64,000 bases of DNA from Dyella dinghuensis (GTDB lineage Bacteria > Pseudomonadota > Gammaproteobacteria > Xanthomonadales > Rhodanobacteraceae): NCBI RefSeq assembly GCF_003977615.1, contig NZ_RYZR01000003.1, forward strand, positions 62,001 to 126,000. The letters run 5' to 3'. Shown one piece after another: positions 1 through 9,779 of the stretch; within the stretch, counting starts at the first letter, position 1, and each line of letters opens with the position of its first letter. A model generated the notes under the pieces. That model saw only the letters and a list, made by a program, of their open reading frames with translations. It was not told the origin of the DNA and did no database searches. A program made the translations under genes and the position numbers.

Positions 1-2
1 AC

Positions 3-524
3 GATGTCGATTGCTATATCAGCAATTTCTCTTTCGACAAGGTGCGCAAGCAGATCGCCGCCTCGGAACTTGAGTTTGTCAGCAAAATACAATCTATCAT
101 GGGTGACAGCGCCGCAAAAATACTCGGCCTCCCTTTGTCATTCGCAGCTGTGATCGGCATCTATCATGCTTCAACCTTGATTGAAAGCGAGCTTTTGGTA
201 TTAGGATCGCTCGTCATCGCCGTCATTTTTTCCTTCGTGGTGGCAAATCAAGTACTTCAATTGAAACGCATTGATCACGGATTCCGAGTCGTTTTCGAAC
301 CCTTGAAGAGCAAACGGGGCACGTTTTCCTTGGAGCTTGGAAATATTCTAGACGAGGCAATAAAGGGTTTTTCCGACCAATATCAGCTTTCGAATCGCGC
401 TTTGACGCTAGTGCGAGCTCTCGCGTGGCTACCTGTCTTTGTCGGCACGTCATTTGTGGCTTACCGATATAGCGCGGCCACACAAAAATTTATCCAGGAA
501 CTTGCATTGAACCTTTTGACGTAG
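3..524 (+). CDS. C-terminal part of a membrane protein of unknown function (5' end outside window)
   Basis: The frame is open from base 3 to a TAG at 522-524, so the gene begins before the window; a GTG at 42 lies inside it and is probably not the start. The visible 173 residues contain two adjacent hydrophobic helices (from about ILGLPLSFAAVIGIY and LLVLGSLVIAVIFSFVVA) and a third near the C-terminus (LAWLPVFVGTSFVAYRY). The segment before the helices looks soluble and helical. I do not recognise the family. About 225 bases without a gene follow before the convergent multicopper oxidase. Confidence 0.6.
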   Translation, partial: DVDCYISNFSFDKVRKQIAASELEFVSKIQSIMGDSAAKILGLPLSFAAVIGIYHASTLIESELLVLGSLVIAVIFSFVVANQVLQLKRIDHGFRVVFEPLKSKRGTFSLELGNILDEAIKGFSDQYQLSNRALTLVRALAWLPVFVGTSFVAYRYSAATQKFIQELALNLLT

Positions 525-749
525 AGAACGCCACAGATTCAAGCACAGCAAAGTGCACCCTCGACGGCCCATCGTCGCGCGTTATCCATCGCCCCTATGA
601 GGCGCACGCATGAAGCCGGGTAGGTGGGCGCCTTTACCGACACCATTCCAGGCCTGGCGGCACGATTGCTCATTTTCTTTTCTAGACGTCTAAATCAAAT
701 CGTGATGGTTGACAATTGATATCTCGGGTTGACGCAAACGACTCAAATT

Positions 750-2561
750 TCAGGGCACATCAACATCTTTGTGTGCCGGAGTGACACGAATCGTCCCCAT
801 CATGCCGCCGTCTTCATGCTCGAATAGATGGCAGTGATAGACGAAAGTACCCACGGCATTCGGGTCACGAAAATCCATGCGCAAGCGTACGCTCGGATAG
901 TGCGACATGCCGGGTTTGAAATACGGCACGGTAATCGTATCGCGCAGATAGCGGTCTGCTACAGGTACACCGGACGCGTCCATGAGCAAGAAATGAACTT
1001 GGTGGATGTGGAAAGCATGTAGCTCATCCGAGCGATTCTCGATAATCCAATCTTCGACGGTTCCTTGTTGAGCGACGATATTGGGGATGTTGGATGTAGG
1101 ATCGAAACGTGAAGGTGTTTGTCCGTCCACGGTGAGATAGAACTCCGTGGCGTTTCCCGGGTTTTTCGGGTCAGTACTTTTCTCTGAAAAGTACAGTTTG
1201 CGTGTGCGCACTGGCGTGACGTCGCCCAGCCAGGGCAATGTGGACGGTGACAACGGCACGGGCGAGGCCGATAGACGCGACGATGGTTCGGAAGCATCGT
1301 TATCGGCGACAAGCCAGGCGAGTGGACGATTGGGATCGTTTTCACCGCTCGGACCCGTGTCGACGGTTCGTGTTATCAGGGCCCCTTTGACACCTGGCGG
1401 AGGTCCTATAACGACGAATTCTGCGCGCGACCCAGGCGCCAAGACGATATGTGTTCGCCAATCGATAGCATGTTTGGTGGGATCGCGATCGACGCGCGGT
1501 ATACCGTCCACCGCAATGATGCCAAGCAACTGGGGATCGTCGCCGACAAACATCCATAAATTGAGGTAAGTCACAGAGCTGGCATTCACCACGCGCCAAA
1601 GTTGGTGCTCTCGAGGCTTTATACTGATCGAGGGGCGAAGGTAATCCGGATACGGAATCGGTACATAGTTGATCGACAGATCCTTGGCCGGAGTTCCAAA
1701 ACCCGTGCCGTTGTTGGCGGCATCGCCATCGGTATCTTTTCTTTTGAAAAGAAGGACGGGATCGCCTTTTGCGGGTGATGCATTCGGTTTCAACAGATCC
1801 TGATCGCGGATAACCAGCACGCGTTCCGGCAAACCGGCCACAGATGGGTTTGCGCGTTCGATACCTTCGATGATGAGTGCTCCGGAAGCACCGCCCACCA
1901 CTTGCGGAGTGCTGAATCCGTGGATATGTGGGTGATACCAATACAGGCCAGGCGGTTGATTTAGGGGTATGCGAAACCTGTATTCAAAGGAGGGGGAGCC
2001 GGTTTGAATCACCGTTTTCAGCACATCATCCTGATGGCAGATCGGCTGAATCGTAAGACCATGAAAGTGCACATTGGTGGACGTGAGTGACATCACGTTA
2101 CTGTTGCAGGGATCCGTCAAGGACGAAGCGTGCATGTGATTGTGGTTGAGAGGTATCGCACCAGAATCGAGCGAAGTTAGCTCGTTCTTGATGTGTAACA
2201 CCAGAAAATCTCCGGGATGCAAGCGCAAGGTCGGCGCCTGCGTGCCATCGGCAAGCACGTAGCAAAAACGCAAGAAACCATCACGCGAGCGGTCATTGCG
2301 AATCGTCATGTCAACTTGCAGGATGCCGTGTTCGCTGCGTAGATCCTTTGCTTCCGGGACGCTTCCTCCTGGAAGCGGGCGTGGGCAGTTTTCATGAAGT
2401 ACTGCTTGCGATAGGGGCGATGTTACTTCTTGCGTCGCGGTTGCCGCTAACGCTTCCAATGCGATGGCTGGCGCGCATGCTACCAGCACAGTCAGCACAT
2501 ATCGAACGATCCCCAACCACTGAATAGTCTTACGCAACGCCCCATCCACCCTTGACGTCAT
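750..2561 (-). CDS. Multicopper oxidase (laccase/CueO-like), exported
   Basis: A 603-residue multicopper oxidase with an N-terminal hydrophobic segment that should export it to the periplasm. The four copper-binding signatures appear in order: a HNHMH segment followed by VHFHG, then HPHIHG, then FHIHQVHF, and the C-terminal HCHLFEHEDGGMM that supplies type 1 and type 3 copper ligands. Such enzymes couple one-electron oxidation of phenols or Cu(I) to reduction of O2 to water. No copper exporter or copper chaperone gene is adjacent, so the physiological substrate is open. GAGG lies just before the ATG. Family assignment is secure; a role in copper tolerance is inference. Confidence 0.93.
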   Translation of the reverse strand: MTSRVDGALRKTIQWLGIVRYVLTVLVACAPAIALEALAATATQEVTSPLSQAVLHENCPRPLPGGSVPEAKDLRSEHGILQVDMTIRNDRSRDGFLRFCYVLADGTQAPTLRLHPGDFLVLHIKNELTSLDSGAIPLNHNHMHASSLTDPCNSNVMSLTSTNVHFHGLTIQPICHQDDVLKTVIQTGSPSFEYRFRIPLNQPPGLYWYHPHIHGFSTPQVVGGASGALIIEGIERANPSVAGLPERVLVIRDQDLLKPNASPAKGDPVLLFKRKDTDGDAANNGTGFGTPAKDLSINYVPIPYPDYLRPSISIKPREHQLWRVVNASSVTYLNLWMFVGDDPQLLGIIAVDGIPRVDRDPTKHAIDWRTHIVLAPGSRAEFVVIGPPPGVKGALITRTVDTGPSGENDPNRPLAWLVADNDASEPSSRLSASPVPLSPSTLPWLGDVTPVRTRKLYFSEKSTDPKNPGNATEFYLTVDGQTPSRFDPTSNIPNIVAQQGTVEDWIIENRSDELHAFHIHQVHFLLMDASGVPVADRYLRDTITVPYFKPGMSHYPSVRLRMDFRDPNAVGTFVYHCHLFEHEDGGMMGTIRVTPAHKDVDVP

Positions 2562-3258
2562 GCCTCTTGAGCTCCGACCTTAGAAATATCTACAACAGCA
2601 TCTCATGCATTCACTGTGATTTCGACGCTCAAAGCCAGGAGGGCATCTCTCGATAAGCTCGACTCTGTCTAAGTCTTCCACATCGGAATTTAAAAGCTGA
2701 CATGTCGTTAACGAATCCGCTCGATTCTCTCTGAGACAGCACGATCGTTTTCAGGACTGAATACGGAAAAGATTGATTGAATTTCATCAACGGTGCGCCT
2801 TTGAACTCAACTGAGCTGACGTATTTACATCATGATGTAATTTCATCATTGACTTATCTGATTTGGCCCGTCTAATTAAATCATTCGTCGTCAAAGATTG
2901 GTTTGCCGAAGCAGTTATCGCGAATCGTTCATGAGCCGATGGCTGTCGAGCTGATTGTCGTGTGTAACAGGGGAAGCAAATGGGTCTTGTCGGATATTTA
3001 CGGCGGGTGCCTTGTGCCGACCTTTCTTCTGTTGGGACGGCGGCAGTTAGAAGTCGCACAACATGTCCGACCCAACACGCTTTCGGCATAGGCAACGCAT
3101 GAGGTTGCTTGCGATATGTCTGCTGTTCGTATACCGCAGCCGTGCGCCACATGCTTACTGATTCGACGCGAGCGGTAACTACAGGCAGTCTGGTTTGACG
3201 TGATCGTCCGTGCGATCTCGCAGGGACGAAACCATTCAACGCAGGGAAGGGGCGAGTG
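2562..3258. other. Intergenic region between the divergent oxidase and Rhs genes
   Basis: About 700 bases with no convincing gene. Long frames exist on both strands but are shadows with no family resemblance. It must hold the promoters of both flanking genes and contains one perfect 16-bp palindrome at 2825-2840. Confidence 0.5.
2825..2840. promoter_or_regulatory. Perfect 16-bp palindrome, possible operator
   Basis: TTACATCATGATGTAA is identical to its reverse complement. It lies about 260 bases upstream of the multicopper oxidase start and 420 bases upstream of the Rhs gene. The size and symmetry suit a dimeric repressor site, but no cognate regulator is encoded next to it. Confidence 0.3.
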
Positions 3259-6200
3259 ATGCGTAGCGTAGTGATGGGCACCGACTTTCTGGCGCGGCCC
3301 GCCCGGGCAACTTGGTCGTTGGGCTCGTTGATCCTCTCTTTCCTGTTGGCGTTCGGCTCGGTGATGGCGGTGCCCGTCACTTGGTTGGGTGTAGCAACGT
3401 TGACGGCGCTACCGACTGTCGTCCATGCGCAGGCCGAGCCGCCGTGCGACCCAGCGGATGCGGGTGCCAACGATGACGACGGGGACGAATTCTGTAACGC
3501 GGCCTCCGCCGGCAAGAACCTGGGTAACCCCAAAAATCCGGGCTGTGACTGTACATACCCTCAAGGTACATCCGGCGATCCGATCGATAATGCGACCGGC
3601 AATATCTACATCGAGGAAGATGACCAACAAGGCGGCGGCGCGTTCCCGTTGCGATTGACGCGCAGCTACAACTCCTCAACCGCTTCTATGCTGTACATGA
3701 GCACCGTAAGCACCCCCTTGGGTGCGTCCGTGACGAACGCTCGCCCCGTGATCAGTGAGGCATCGGAGATTGCAAAGCGCAGTGCAATCGAAAATGTCGT
3801 CTATCCCGTAGGCGATGCGACACCCGGGATTGGGATAGCTAGTTACGTTTACCCGTTCGGCATCGGCTGGAGCTTCAACTACGGTTCCCGGCTGGTCTTC
3901 GATAACGAGCAACCCGTCACCAGCCTGGAAGCTTTGCGTGGCGATGGGCAAGTGCTGACATTTATTTTGACAAATGGGGTGTGGACGCCAGATGCGGACG
4001 TTAATGATCAGTTGACGGAACAAACCGACGGCTCGGGTAACGCAACCGGCTGGACGCTGATCGATGGCGATCTTAACACTGAGCAGTACGATGCGACGGG
4101 GCATTTGCAAACGCTAACCAATCGCGCGGGCCTAACACAAACCTTTGGGTACAACACGGCGGGGCAGCTAGCGAGCGTCACCGATCCAAGCGGACGCAGT
4201 CTTCAGTTCGCATATAACGCGCAAAACCAGGTGACTAAAGTCACTGACTCAGCCGGTGGCGCTTACATCTATGCCTACGATACCAATGGCAATTTGCATT
4301 CGGTGACCTACCCCGACAGCCGCGTTAAAACGTATGCCTACACCGCCACTTCCGTTTCCCCATACACGTACTACCTGCTCGATAGCGTGGTCGACGAAAC
4401 GAATACCACCTATGCGAGCTACACATACACCGGGTACCAAAGTGGCGCTTCAACATCGTTAGCGGGTGGCGTCAATAGCATCCAGTTGACGGTGGGTGGC
4501 AACTCCAACACCAGTACAACGACGGATGCGTTAGGCGCGGTGCGTACCTACACGAGCCAGTTCCTCGTCAATGGATTCCGCCACACGCAGGTACAGACCC
4601 CGTGTTTGGGTTGCGCGACCTCGGTCAATACAGCCACCTACACCTATAACGCCAATGGCTATATCGCGAGCGAGACGAATGTGCTTGGCGATGGCAGTAC
4701 ACCCCGCAACCTGACCTACACGTGGGATACCAGCCATAACTTGCTGCAGACCTTCGTTGATGGTGCCGGCTCGCCCCAGCAACGTACCACGACCATGACC
4801 TGGAACACGGCCCTGCGCGTGCCGCTAACCCGCACCGTATCCAATGCCAACAACATCATCGTTCGTAGCGAAGGGTGGTTTTACAACGCTGCAGGCCAAA
4901 CACTGGCGCACTGCCTCATCGATCCGACGAACAGTGCCGATAGTGGCTACGTGTGTTCCAACACGGGCAGCGCCCCTTCGGGCGTGCGGCGTTGGACCTA
5001 TGTGTATTGCACGATGGTGGGCGGTAACTGTCCGTTGGTGGGGCTGTTGCAATCGGTGACTGGCCCGCGCACCGATCTCACGCAGACCACCACCTACAGC
5101 TATTACACCAGCGCCAGCGCCGTGAGCTGCGGCACGCCGGGCGCCGCGTGCTATCAGCCGGGCGACCTTTACCAAGTGACTGATCCACTGGGTCACACTA
5201 CGACATACCTCAGTTATGACGCCGACGGTCGCGTCATCACCATGCAAGACAGTAACGGTGTCTATACGAACTTGGCCTATACTCCACGCGGCTGGTTGGC
5301 TAGTCGGACGATACGAGTAACGCCCGCCAATACCCCGAATAGCTCTGACGCGATTACGACACTGAGCTATACGCCGTACGGTGCTGTGGCTGGTATCACC
5401 GATCCTGATGGTGTTGTGGTCACATTCACCTATGACGCCGCCCATCGTCTGACCGCCATTACCGATGCCCTGGGCAAACACATTCAGTACACACTGGATG
5501 CTGCGGGCAATCGAACCAAAGAGCAGTACTTCAACGCAGCAGGCACGGTCGTCCACAGCGTATCGCGAAACTACAATGTGCTGAGTCAGTTGACCACCGT
5601 TATGGATGGTCTCAACAACACCGTTTTCAGCGCGACTTACAGTGATAGTTACGACGGCAATGGCAATCTTGTGCATAGCGTGGATGCGCGAGGGTTCCAG
5701 CATCACCAGGGCTTCGATGCCCTCGATCGACTCATTAGTACGATTCAGAACTACAACGGCAGCGACCCATCGACGACCAACACGACGACAGCCTACGGCC
5801 GGGATGCTCTAGATCGTTTGACCGCCGTGACCGATCCCAGCGGCCTCAGTACCAGCTATATTTATGATGGGCTGAATGATCGAACCAGCCTGCAAAGTCC
5901 CGATACGGGCGCCAGTAGCGACACGTATGATGCCGCCGGCAATCGCCTCACGCACACCGATGCGAAAGGCATCACCAGCACGTCGACTTACGATGCGGAT
6001 AATCGCCTTATCGGCATCAGCTATCCTGATAGCACGCAGAACGTCACCTACTACTACGATGAGGCCGACTCGGTCACCGGTTGCAGTAGCTCGCGTCCGA
6101 CAGATCGCCTCACACGCATCGTGGAGAACGGACTGACTACGATCTTCTGCTACGGCGGTCACGGCAATATCGGTACTCTAAGGCGGGCGGCATCGAGCTA

Positions 6201-7800
6201 TACTGATACGACAACGTACGGCTACACGTTGGCCGATCGGTTGAGTAGTGTGACGAACGCCGATGGCACGCTGACGCAGTACACCTACAACTCCAACGGC
6301 TTGTTCGAGAGTGTGCAGGTAACGCCCAGTGGAGCGACCAGCCCAACCACGGTGGTCAGCAGTGTCACGTGGATGCCGTTTGGTCCCATCAGTGGCTACG
6401 TGTTGGGGAATGGTCAGACGGTGACGCGTAGTTATGATGCCAACTATCAGCTCACTGATTTAACGAGTCCGGCGTTCAACTTGCACGTTGCACGCGATGC
6501 GATGGGCGACATCACGGCCATCGGCAATGCGTCGGGTGCAAACCCCGCCACGGAGACCTATGTCTACGATTCATTGTATCGATTGCTGAGTGTCACCGAG
6601 GCAAACGGTTCAGTTCTCGAAAGCGTCACCTATAACCAAACAGGTGATCGACTGACGAAGACGGGCTTTGGCTTGGACGCGGGTACGTACACGTACAACG
6701 CGGGCACGCATCAGCTTAATGCCGTGGGGAATAGTGCATTTACTGCCGATGCCGATGGCAACACGACGGGAATGACACAAGCGGGCAGCACCTACGGTTT
6801 CGGGTACAGCGACCGCAATCGCATGACAGTGGCTCAGTTGGGTGGCAGCACGATTGCGAACTACACCTACGATGCTGTCGGGGAACGTATCCAGAAGGTC
6901 ACCGGCACCGCGACCGAACGCTACGACTACAACACATCCAGTCAGCTGCTGGGTGAGTACGGAACGACGAACCGGGACTACATCTGGATGGGCAACATCC
7001 CGGTCGCGAACGTTGATACCGCGGGCCAAACGAGCACGATTGCCTACGTGACGGCGGATCAGCTTGGTACACCTCGTGCGATTACAAATAGCAGCGGCAC
7101 GACCGAATGGCAGAACCCTTATCAGGGCAATCCTTGGAATGAGGTGGCACCCACTACTACGGGCTACACCTATAACGCGCGGTTCCCGGGGCAATACTTT
7201 GATCAAGAAACGGGCCTGAATTACAACGGGCATCGCGACTATGACTCATCAACAGGGCGATACATCGAAAGCGATCCGCTTGGCATGTTCGGTGGTCAAG
7301 CGAGCACTTATGCCTATGCTGGGAGCGATCCGTTGAGTCATATCGACCCCTTCGGTTTGGCTACGACGATCATTGTCACTTATGACGGCGGCATTGGAAC
7401 GCACGCGGCTCTCTATACTGATCACGGCTTCGAAAATGGACCATTTATCTATGATCCCGCTGGGGCATATCCGGGAGTTACACCCGGGCAAGATGTGCGA
7501 GGATCGGGCGATCTATTCACAGGTGATGATGCCAATCTCGGAAGTTATTTAGCGTTTCAACGCGGCACGGGGAGCAATGTCACGACTTACACTTTTAACA
7601 CTACCCCTCAAGAGGAGGCAGCAATTGACGCCAATGCTGAGGCTGAAGGTGGCGCTTTTCCGGGCTTTTGCGCGGATCATGTATCAAATGCAATACGAGG
7701 CATAGGGCCGTTTAGTAATCTACCTCACTACTATCGACCAGGCGGTCTGGGAACCGCGCTATCTGACCTTCCTGGGGTAACGACGAAGCAGGTGCCATGA
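3259..7800 (+). CDS. Rhs/YD-repeat polymorphic toxin with predicted permuted papain-like C-terminal domain
   Basis: A 1513-residue Rhs-family protein. The ATG at 3259 is preceded by AAGGGG; a GTG directly before it is an alternative. The N-terminus has a long hydrophobic signal ending near VVHAQA, so it is probably exported. A GDPIDNATGN segment marks the start of the Rhs shell, followed by many YD repeats (YDAxGN, YTYNxxG). The conserved core end, DPLGMFGGQ...YAYAGSDPLSHIDPFGL, falls near residue 1368. The last 146 residues are the variable tip: THAALYT (His near 1382) precedes FCADHVSNAI (Cys near 1472). This His-before-Cys order fits circularly permuted NlpC/P60 or LRAT-like hydrolases. 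The target is unknown. Confidence 0.9.
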   Translation: MRSVVMGTDFLARPARATWSLGSLILSFLLAFGSVMAVPVTWLGVATLTALPTVVHAQAEPPCDPADAGANDDDGDEFCNAASAGKNLGNPKNPGCDCTYPQGTSGDPIDNATGNIYIEEDDQQGGGAFPLRLTRSYNSSTASMLYMSTVSTPLGASVTNARPVISEASEIAKRSAIENVVYPVGDATPGIGIASYVYPFGIGWSFNYGSRLVFDNEQPVTSLEALRGDGQVLTFILTNGVWTPDADVNDQLTEQTDGSGNATGWTLIDGDLNTEQYDATGHLQTLTNRAGLTQTFGYNTAGQLASVTDPSGRSLQFAYNAQNQVTKVTDSAGGAYIYAYDTNGNLHSVTYPDSRVKTYAYTATSVSPYTYYLLDSVVDETNTTYASYTYTGYQSGASTSLAGGVNSIQLTVGGNSNTSTTTDALGAVRTYTSQFLVNGFRHTQVQTPCLGCATSVNTATYTYNANGYIASETNVLGDGSTPRNLTYTWDTSHNLLQTFVDGAGSPQQRTTTMTWNTALRVPLTRTVSNANNIIVRSEGWFYNAAGQTLAHCLIDPTNSADSGYVCSNTGSAPSGVRRWTYVYCTMVGGNCPLVGLLQSVTGPRTDLTQTTTYSYYTSASAVSCGTPGAACYQPGDLYQVTDPLGHTTTYLSYDADGRVITMQDSNGVYTNLAYTPRGWLASRTIRVTPANTPNSSDAITTLSYTPYGAVAGITDPDGVVVTFTYDAAHRLTAITDALGKHIQYTLDAAGNRTKEQYFNAAGTVVHSVSRNYNVLSQLTTVMDGLNNTVFSATYSDSYDGNGNLVHSVDARGFQHHQGFDALDRLISTIQNYNGSDPSTTNTTTAYGRDALDRLTAVTDPSGLSTSYIYDGLNDRTSLQSPDTGASSDTYDAAGNRLTHTDAKGITSTSTYDADNRLIGISYPDSTQNVTYYYDEADSVTGCSSSRPTDRLTRIVENGLTTIFCYGGHGNIGTLRRAASSYTDTTTYGYTLADRLSSVTNADGTLTQYTYNSNGLFESVQVTPSGATSPTTVVSSVTWMPFGPISGYVLGNGQTVTRSYDANYQLTDLTSPAFNLHVARDAMGDITAIGNASGANPATETYVYDSLYRLLSVTEANGSVLESVTYNQTGDRLTKTGFGLDAGTYTYNAGTHQLNAVGNSAFTADADGNTTGMTQAGSTYGFGYSDRNRMTVAQLGGSTIANYTYDAVGERIQKVTGTATERYDYNTSSQLLGEYGTTNRDYIWMGNIPVANVDTAGQTSTIAYVTADQLGTPRAITNSSGTTEWQNPYQGNPWNEVAPTTTGYTYNARFPGQYFDQETGLNYNGHRDYDSSTGRYIESDPLGMFGGQASTYAYAGSDPLSHIDPFGLATTIIVTYDGGIGTHAALYTDHGFENGPFIYDPAGAYPGVTPGQDVRGSGDLFTGDDANLGSYLAFQRGTGSNVTTYTFNTTPQEEAAIDANAEAEGGAFPGFCADHVSNAIRGIGPFSNLPHYYRPGGLGTALSDLPGVTTKQVP

Positions 7801-8225
7801 ATCAGTCGCTCAGTTCAGCAATTAGATATGGCGTTGTTTGCATGACATTACTAGCGATTGCGCAGTTTTCCCCGTTGCGCTTTACGGATAGATTTTACCA
7901 GTTTGATCGAGTACACGTATTCGTTCCAACGTTTTATGTCGCTCTGTTAATAGTCGGGTTCTTCGTTCGTCCATACGCCACAACTGTATTAAAGGTTGTT
8001 TTATTCAAGGGCAGTATAAGTGGCGTGCTAGCGGGAATCTTTGCATATTTTGTAACTATATTGGCAAACAGGCACGGGCTAGATCTATTCCATGCTTCGG
8101 CCGTGTTTGAGGTCGTTGCATCATTGCTATTTACGCTAATTGTGTTTTTTACTCCCCTTTTGGGCATCGTCTCCGCGTTGATTACCCGCTTTCTCATTTT
8201 AAAAAAAGTACGGGATAGCACCTAG
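7797..8225 (+). CDS. Four-helix membrane protein, candidate immunity protein for the Rhs tip
   Basis: This 142-residue protein starts at an ATG that overlaps the Rhs stop codon (ATGA), indicating translational coupling. It has about four hydrophobic helices and little soluble sequence, and its codons are more AT-rich than those of the Rhs core, as is usual for tip/immunity cassettes. The position immediately behind a variable Rhs tip is the classic place for a cognate immunity gene. A membrane immunity protein suggests the toxin acts in the envelope or periplasm. The role is inferred from context only; no family was recognised. Confidence 0.6.
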   Translation: MNQSLSSAIRYGVVCMTLLAIAQFSPLRFTDRFYQFDRVHVFVPTFYVALLIVGFFVRPYATTVLKVVLFKGSISGVLAGIFAYFVTILANRHGLDLFHASAVFEVVASLLFTLIVFFTPLLGIVSALITRFLILKKVRDST

Positions 8226-8732
8226 AGGCTTTATGCCTATGTGAGAGGCAACCCGTTGCTCTATATCGATCCTTATGGGCTAGCCGTCCAGGCTGTTCTC
8301 GGACTGGGTGGTACGCTCAACGTTCCCGGAACCGGCGGTGGCGTGAGTCTTAACCTTGGCGTCAATTTCGATTGGTGGAATTCGTCTGTATATTTACAGG
8401 CCCAGGGAAATTTGGGTGCTCCTGCTGCTGGAGGATATTTTGTGGGCGCGGGCGGTAACTTTGAATTTGCCGACACTGCCGCCCCCTCAACTGGATTGGA
8501 TTCAGCGCCCTACTGGGAAGCTGATGTCGGCGTGCTAGGAGGATTGGGTGCTTTTGGTAGTCCCGATGATTGCGGCAATCTCAACCTTGGCGCGATGAGA
8601 GGAACGAAAGGCGGATTTGCCGTGGGTGGCGGTATTTACTCAGGTGCAACCAACACGGCAACGACCGTGTCGCCGACATTGGGGCAAATGATGTCCGCCT
8701 TCAACAGCTTTGCACCCGATGGGGGAATCTAG
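8226..8732 (+). pseudogene. Orphan Rhs C-terminal tip (core end plus alternative toxin domain)
   Basis: Immediately after the TAG of the upstream immunity gene, the frame reads RLYAYVRGNPLLYIDPYGLA, the conserved terminal motif of Rhs cores, then about 150 residues of a different glycine-rich tip. It lacks the rest of the Rhs shell and has no proper start; a GTG at 8241 could allow some translation. This is the organisation of a displaced orphan tip, kept behind the active tip and able to replace it by recombination in the core. The tip's alternating Gly/aromatic pattern suggests beta structure; its activity is not recognisable. Confidence 0.75.
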
Positions 8733-8843
8733 GGTCGCGCGAATTCGAACAATAAGTTGTGGTGAGAATTGCTATTGTGGATTCGCATTTCACACGCTGA
8801 TCGATTTCATAACAAGCAATGCAATGAGAAAGGGGATGCCGAA

Positions 8844-9182
8844 ATGCTTACGTATACTTTGTTGAACTTTTTCGGTGCATTTCTTATGGGGATCGTCATC
8901 ATAATTTGGTTCGTTGCATTGCGGCTTTCAAAGGCTGATCCTAGGCACTTTCGGACTTCCGACGGCTCGCTACATTGGTGGATTCCTAACTCGATCAACC
9001 AGGTCGTAAGGATGATTTTCGACACGAGCTTGCCTCATTTGGATTATGGACGCGGTGTACGAAACGGAATATACATTGCCCGTGTTCTTTACGCGCTTGG
9101 CGTCATTGGCATGGGAATGTTTATTTATCTTTTTTTTGAGCATCCTACACTTATGTTTCCGTACGTGAGGACTCATCAATAA
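8844..9182 (+). CDS. Small membrane protein, candidate immunity for the orphan Rhs tip
   Basis: The ATG at 8844 follows AAAGGGG at suitable spacing; longer in-frame starts at 8769 are less likely. The 112-residue product has one N-terminal and one C-terminal hydrophobic helix around a soluble middle (HFRTSDGSLHWW). It sits about 110 bases behind the orphan tip, the position expected for that tip's immunity gene. No family was recognised, so the role is a context inference. Confidence 0.5.
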   Translation: MLTYTLLNFFGAFLMGIVIIIWFVALRLSKADPRHFRTSDGSLHWWIPNSINQVVRMIFDTSLPHLDYGRGVRNGIYIARVLYALGVIGMGMFIYLFFEHPTLMFPYVRTHQ

Positions 9183-9274
9183 TACGCGGCAATGACAACT
9201 CAAAGCGTCGGTCTCTGAACTCGGCGGTTCCGGGAAGAGTTGTGTGTTGGACTGCCTTTTAATCAACTTAAAAA

Positions 9275-9616
9275 ATGACTAATTCAAGACGAGAGTCGCA
9301 AAAGTACGCGGATGTGTGGCGCAGGTTACGGTTTATCGAAAATGCTTTTTGGAGTGTTTTCATTGCCGGCATATTGATCCTGTTTGTATTGTCGTTCCCT
9401 GAATTTCGTGGTGCCGAAAAGATCTTCGGACTTTGTCTATTTATTGCACTCATTGGACTCAATGCGATTGCGTCATCGTTCCGCTGTCCTCGATGTGGGA
9501 AAAAATTTTACAAGCCAAATTTTTTGGCAGTGAACTCTGCTTCAAAGGTCTGTATGCATTGTGGGCTCCCTAAGTGGTACGTCGCCGACTCCGTAAGGGC
9601 ACGACCAAATGAGTAA
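9275..9616 (+). CDS. Membrane protein with C-terminal zinc ribbon
   Basis: A 113-residue protein with two adjacent hydrophobic helices in the middle and a C-terminal CPRCGKKFY...CMHCGLP motif, a CxxC-CxxC zinc ribbon on the cytoplasmic side. Comparable small membrane zinc-ribbon proteins are common near Rhs loci but have no known function. Its stop overlaps the start of the following antitoxin-like remnant (ATGAGTAA). Function unknown. Confidence 0.6.
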   Translation: MTNSRRESQKYADVWRRLRFIENAFWSVFIAGILILFVLSFPEFRGAEKIFGLCLFIALIGLNAIASSFRCPRCGKKFYKPNFLAVNSASKVCMHCGLPKWYVADSVRARPNE

Positions 9617-9779
9617 CCAGACTGCTGAAAAAACGACTGCCTTCACTCTCGAAGCCAACACACCGCTGAGTGCGGACAAGCAGTCCATGCTCGTCCGCTT
9701 GGCGGCGGTGCCCGACAGCGACATCGATCGGCATCGCACCCCGTTCGCCCGATGCCACAAGGGTATCCGTGCTCGCTGA
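9609..9779 (+). pseudogene. BrnA-like antitoxin remnant
   Basis: A 56-codon frame starts with ATG at 9609. Residues 20-40 read LSADKQSMLVRLAAVPDSDID, which resembles the BrnA-type antitoxin pattern in which 'LT.eQ...L..LaalPD..ID' precedes a short DNA-binding region. After DID the expected TSDIPP continuation is lost and the frame runs into unrelated sequence, so the DNA-binding part is absent. No BrnT toxin gene is adjacent. It looks like a leftover of a toxin-antitoxin locus truncated by the insertion of the downstream membrane gene. Confidence 0.45.

Noticed and set aside
2787-3533. Long minus-strand frame overlapping the start of the Rhs gene
   Set aside because: It is antisense to the Rhs coding region, has a random-looking composition and no recognisable domain.
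4825-5706. 293-codon minus-strand frame inside the Rhs gene
   Set aside because: It is a shadow caused by the Rhs codon pattern; the plus-strand product is clear.
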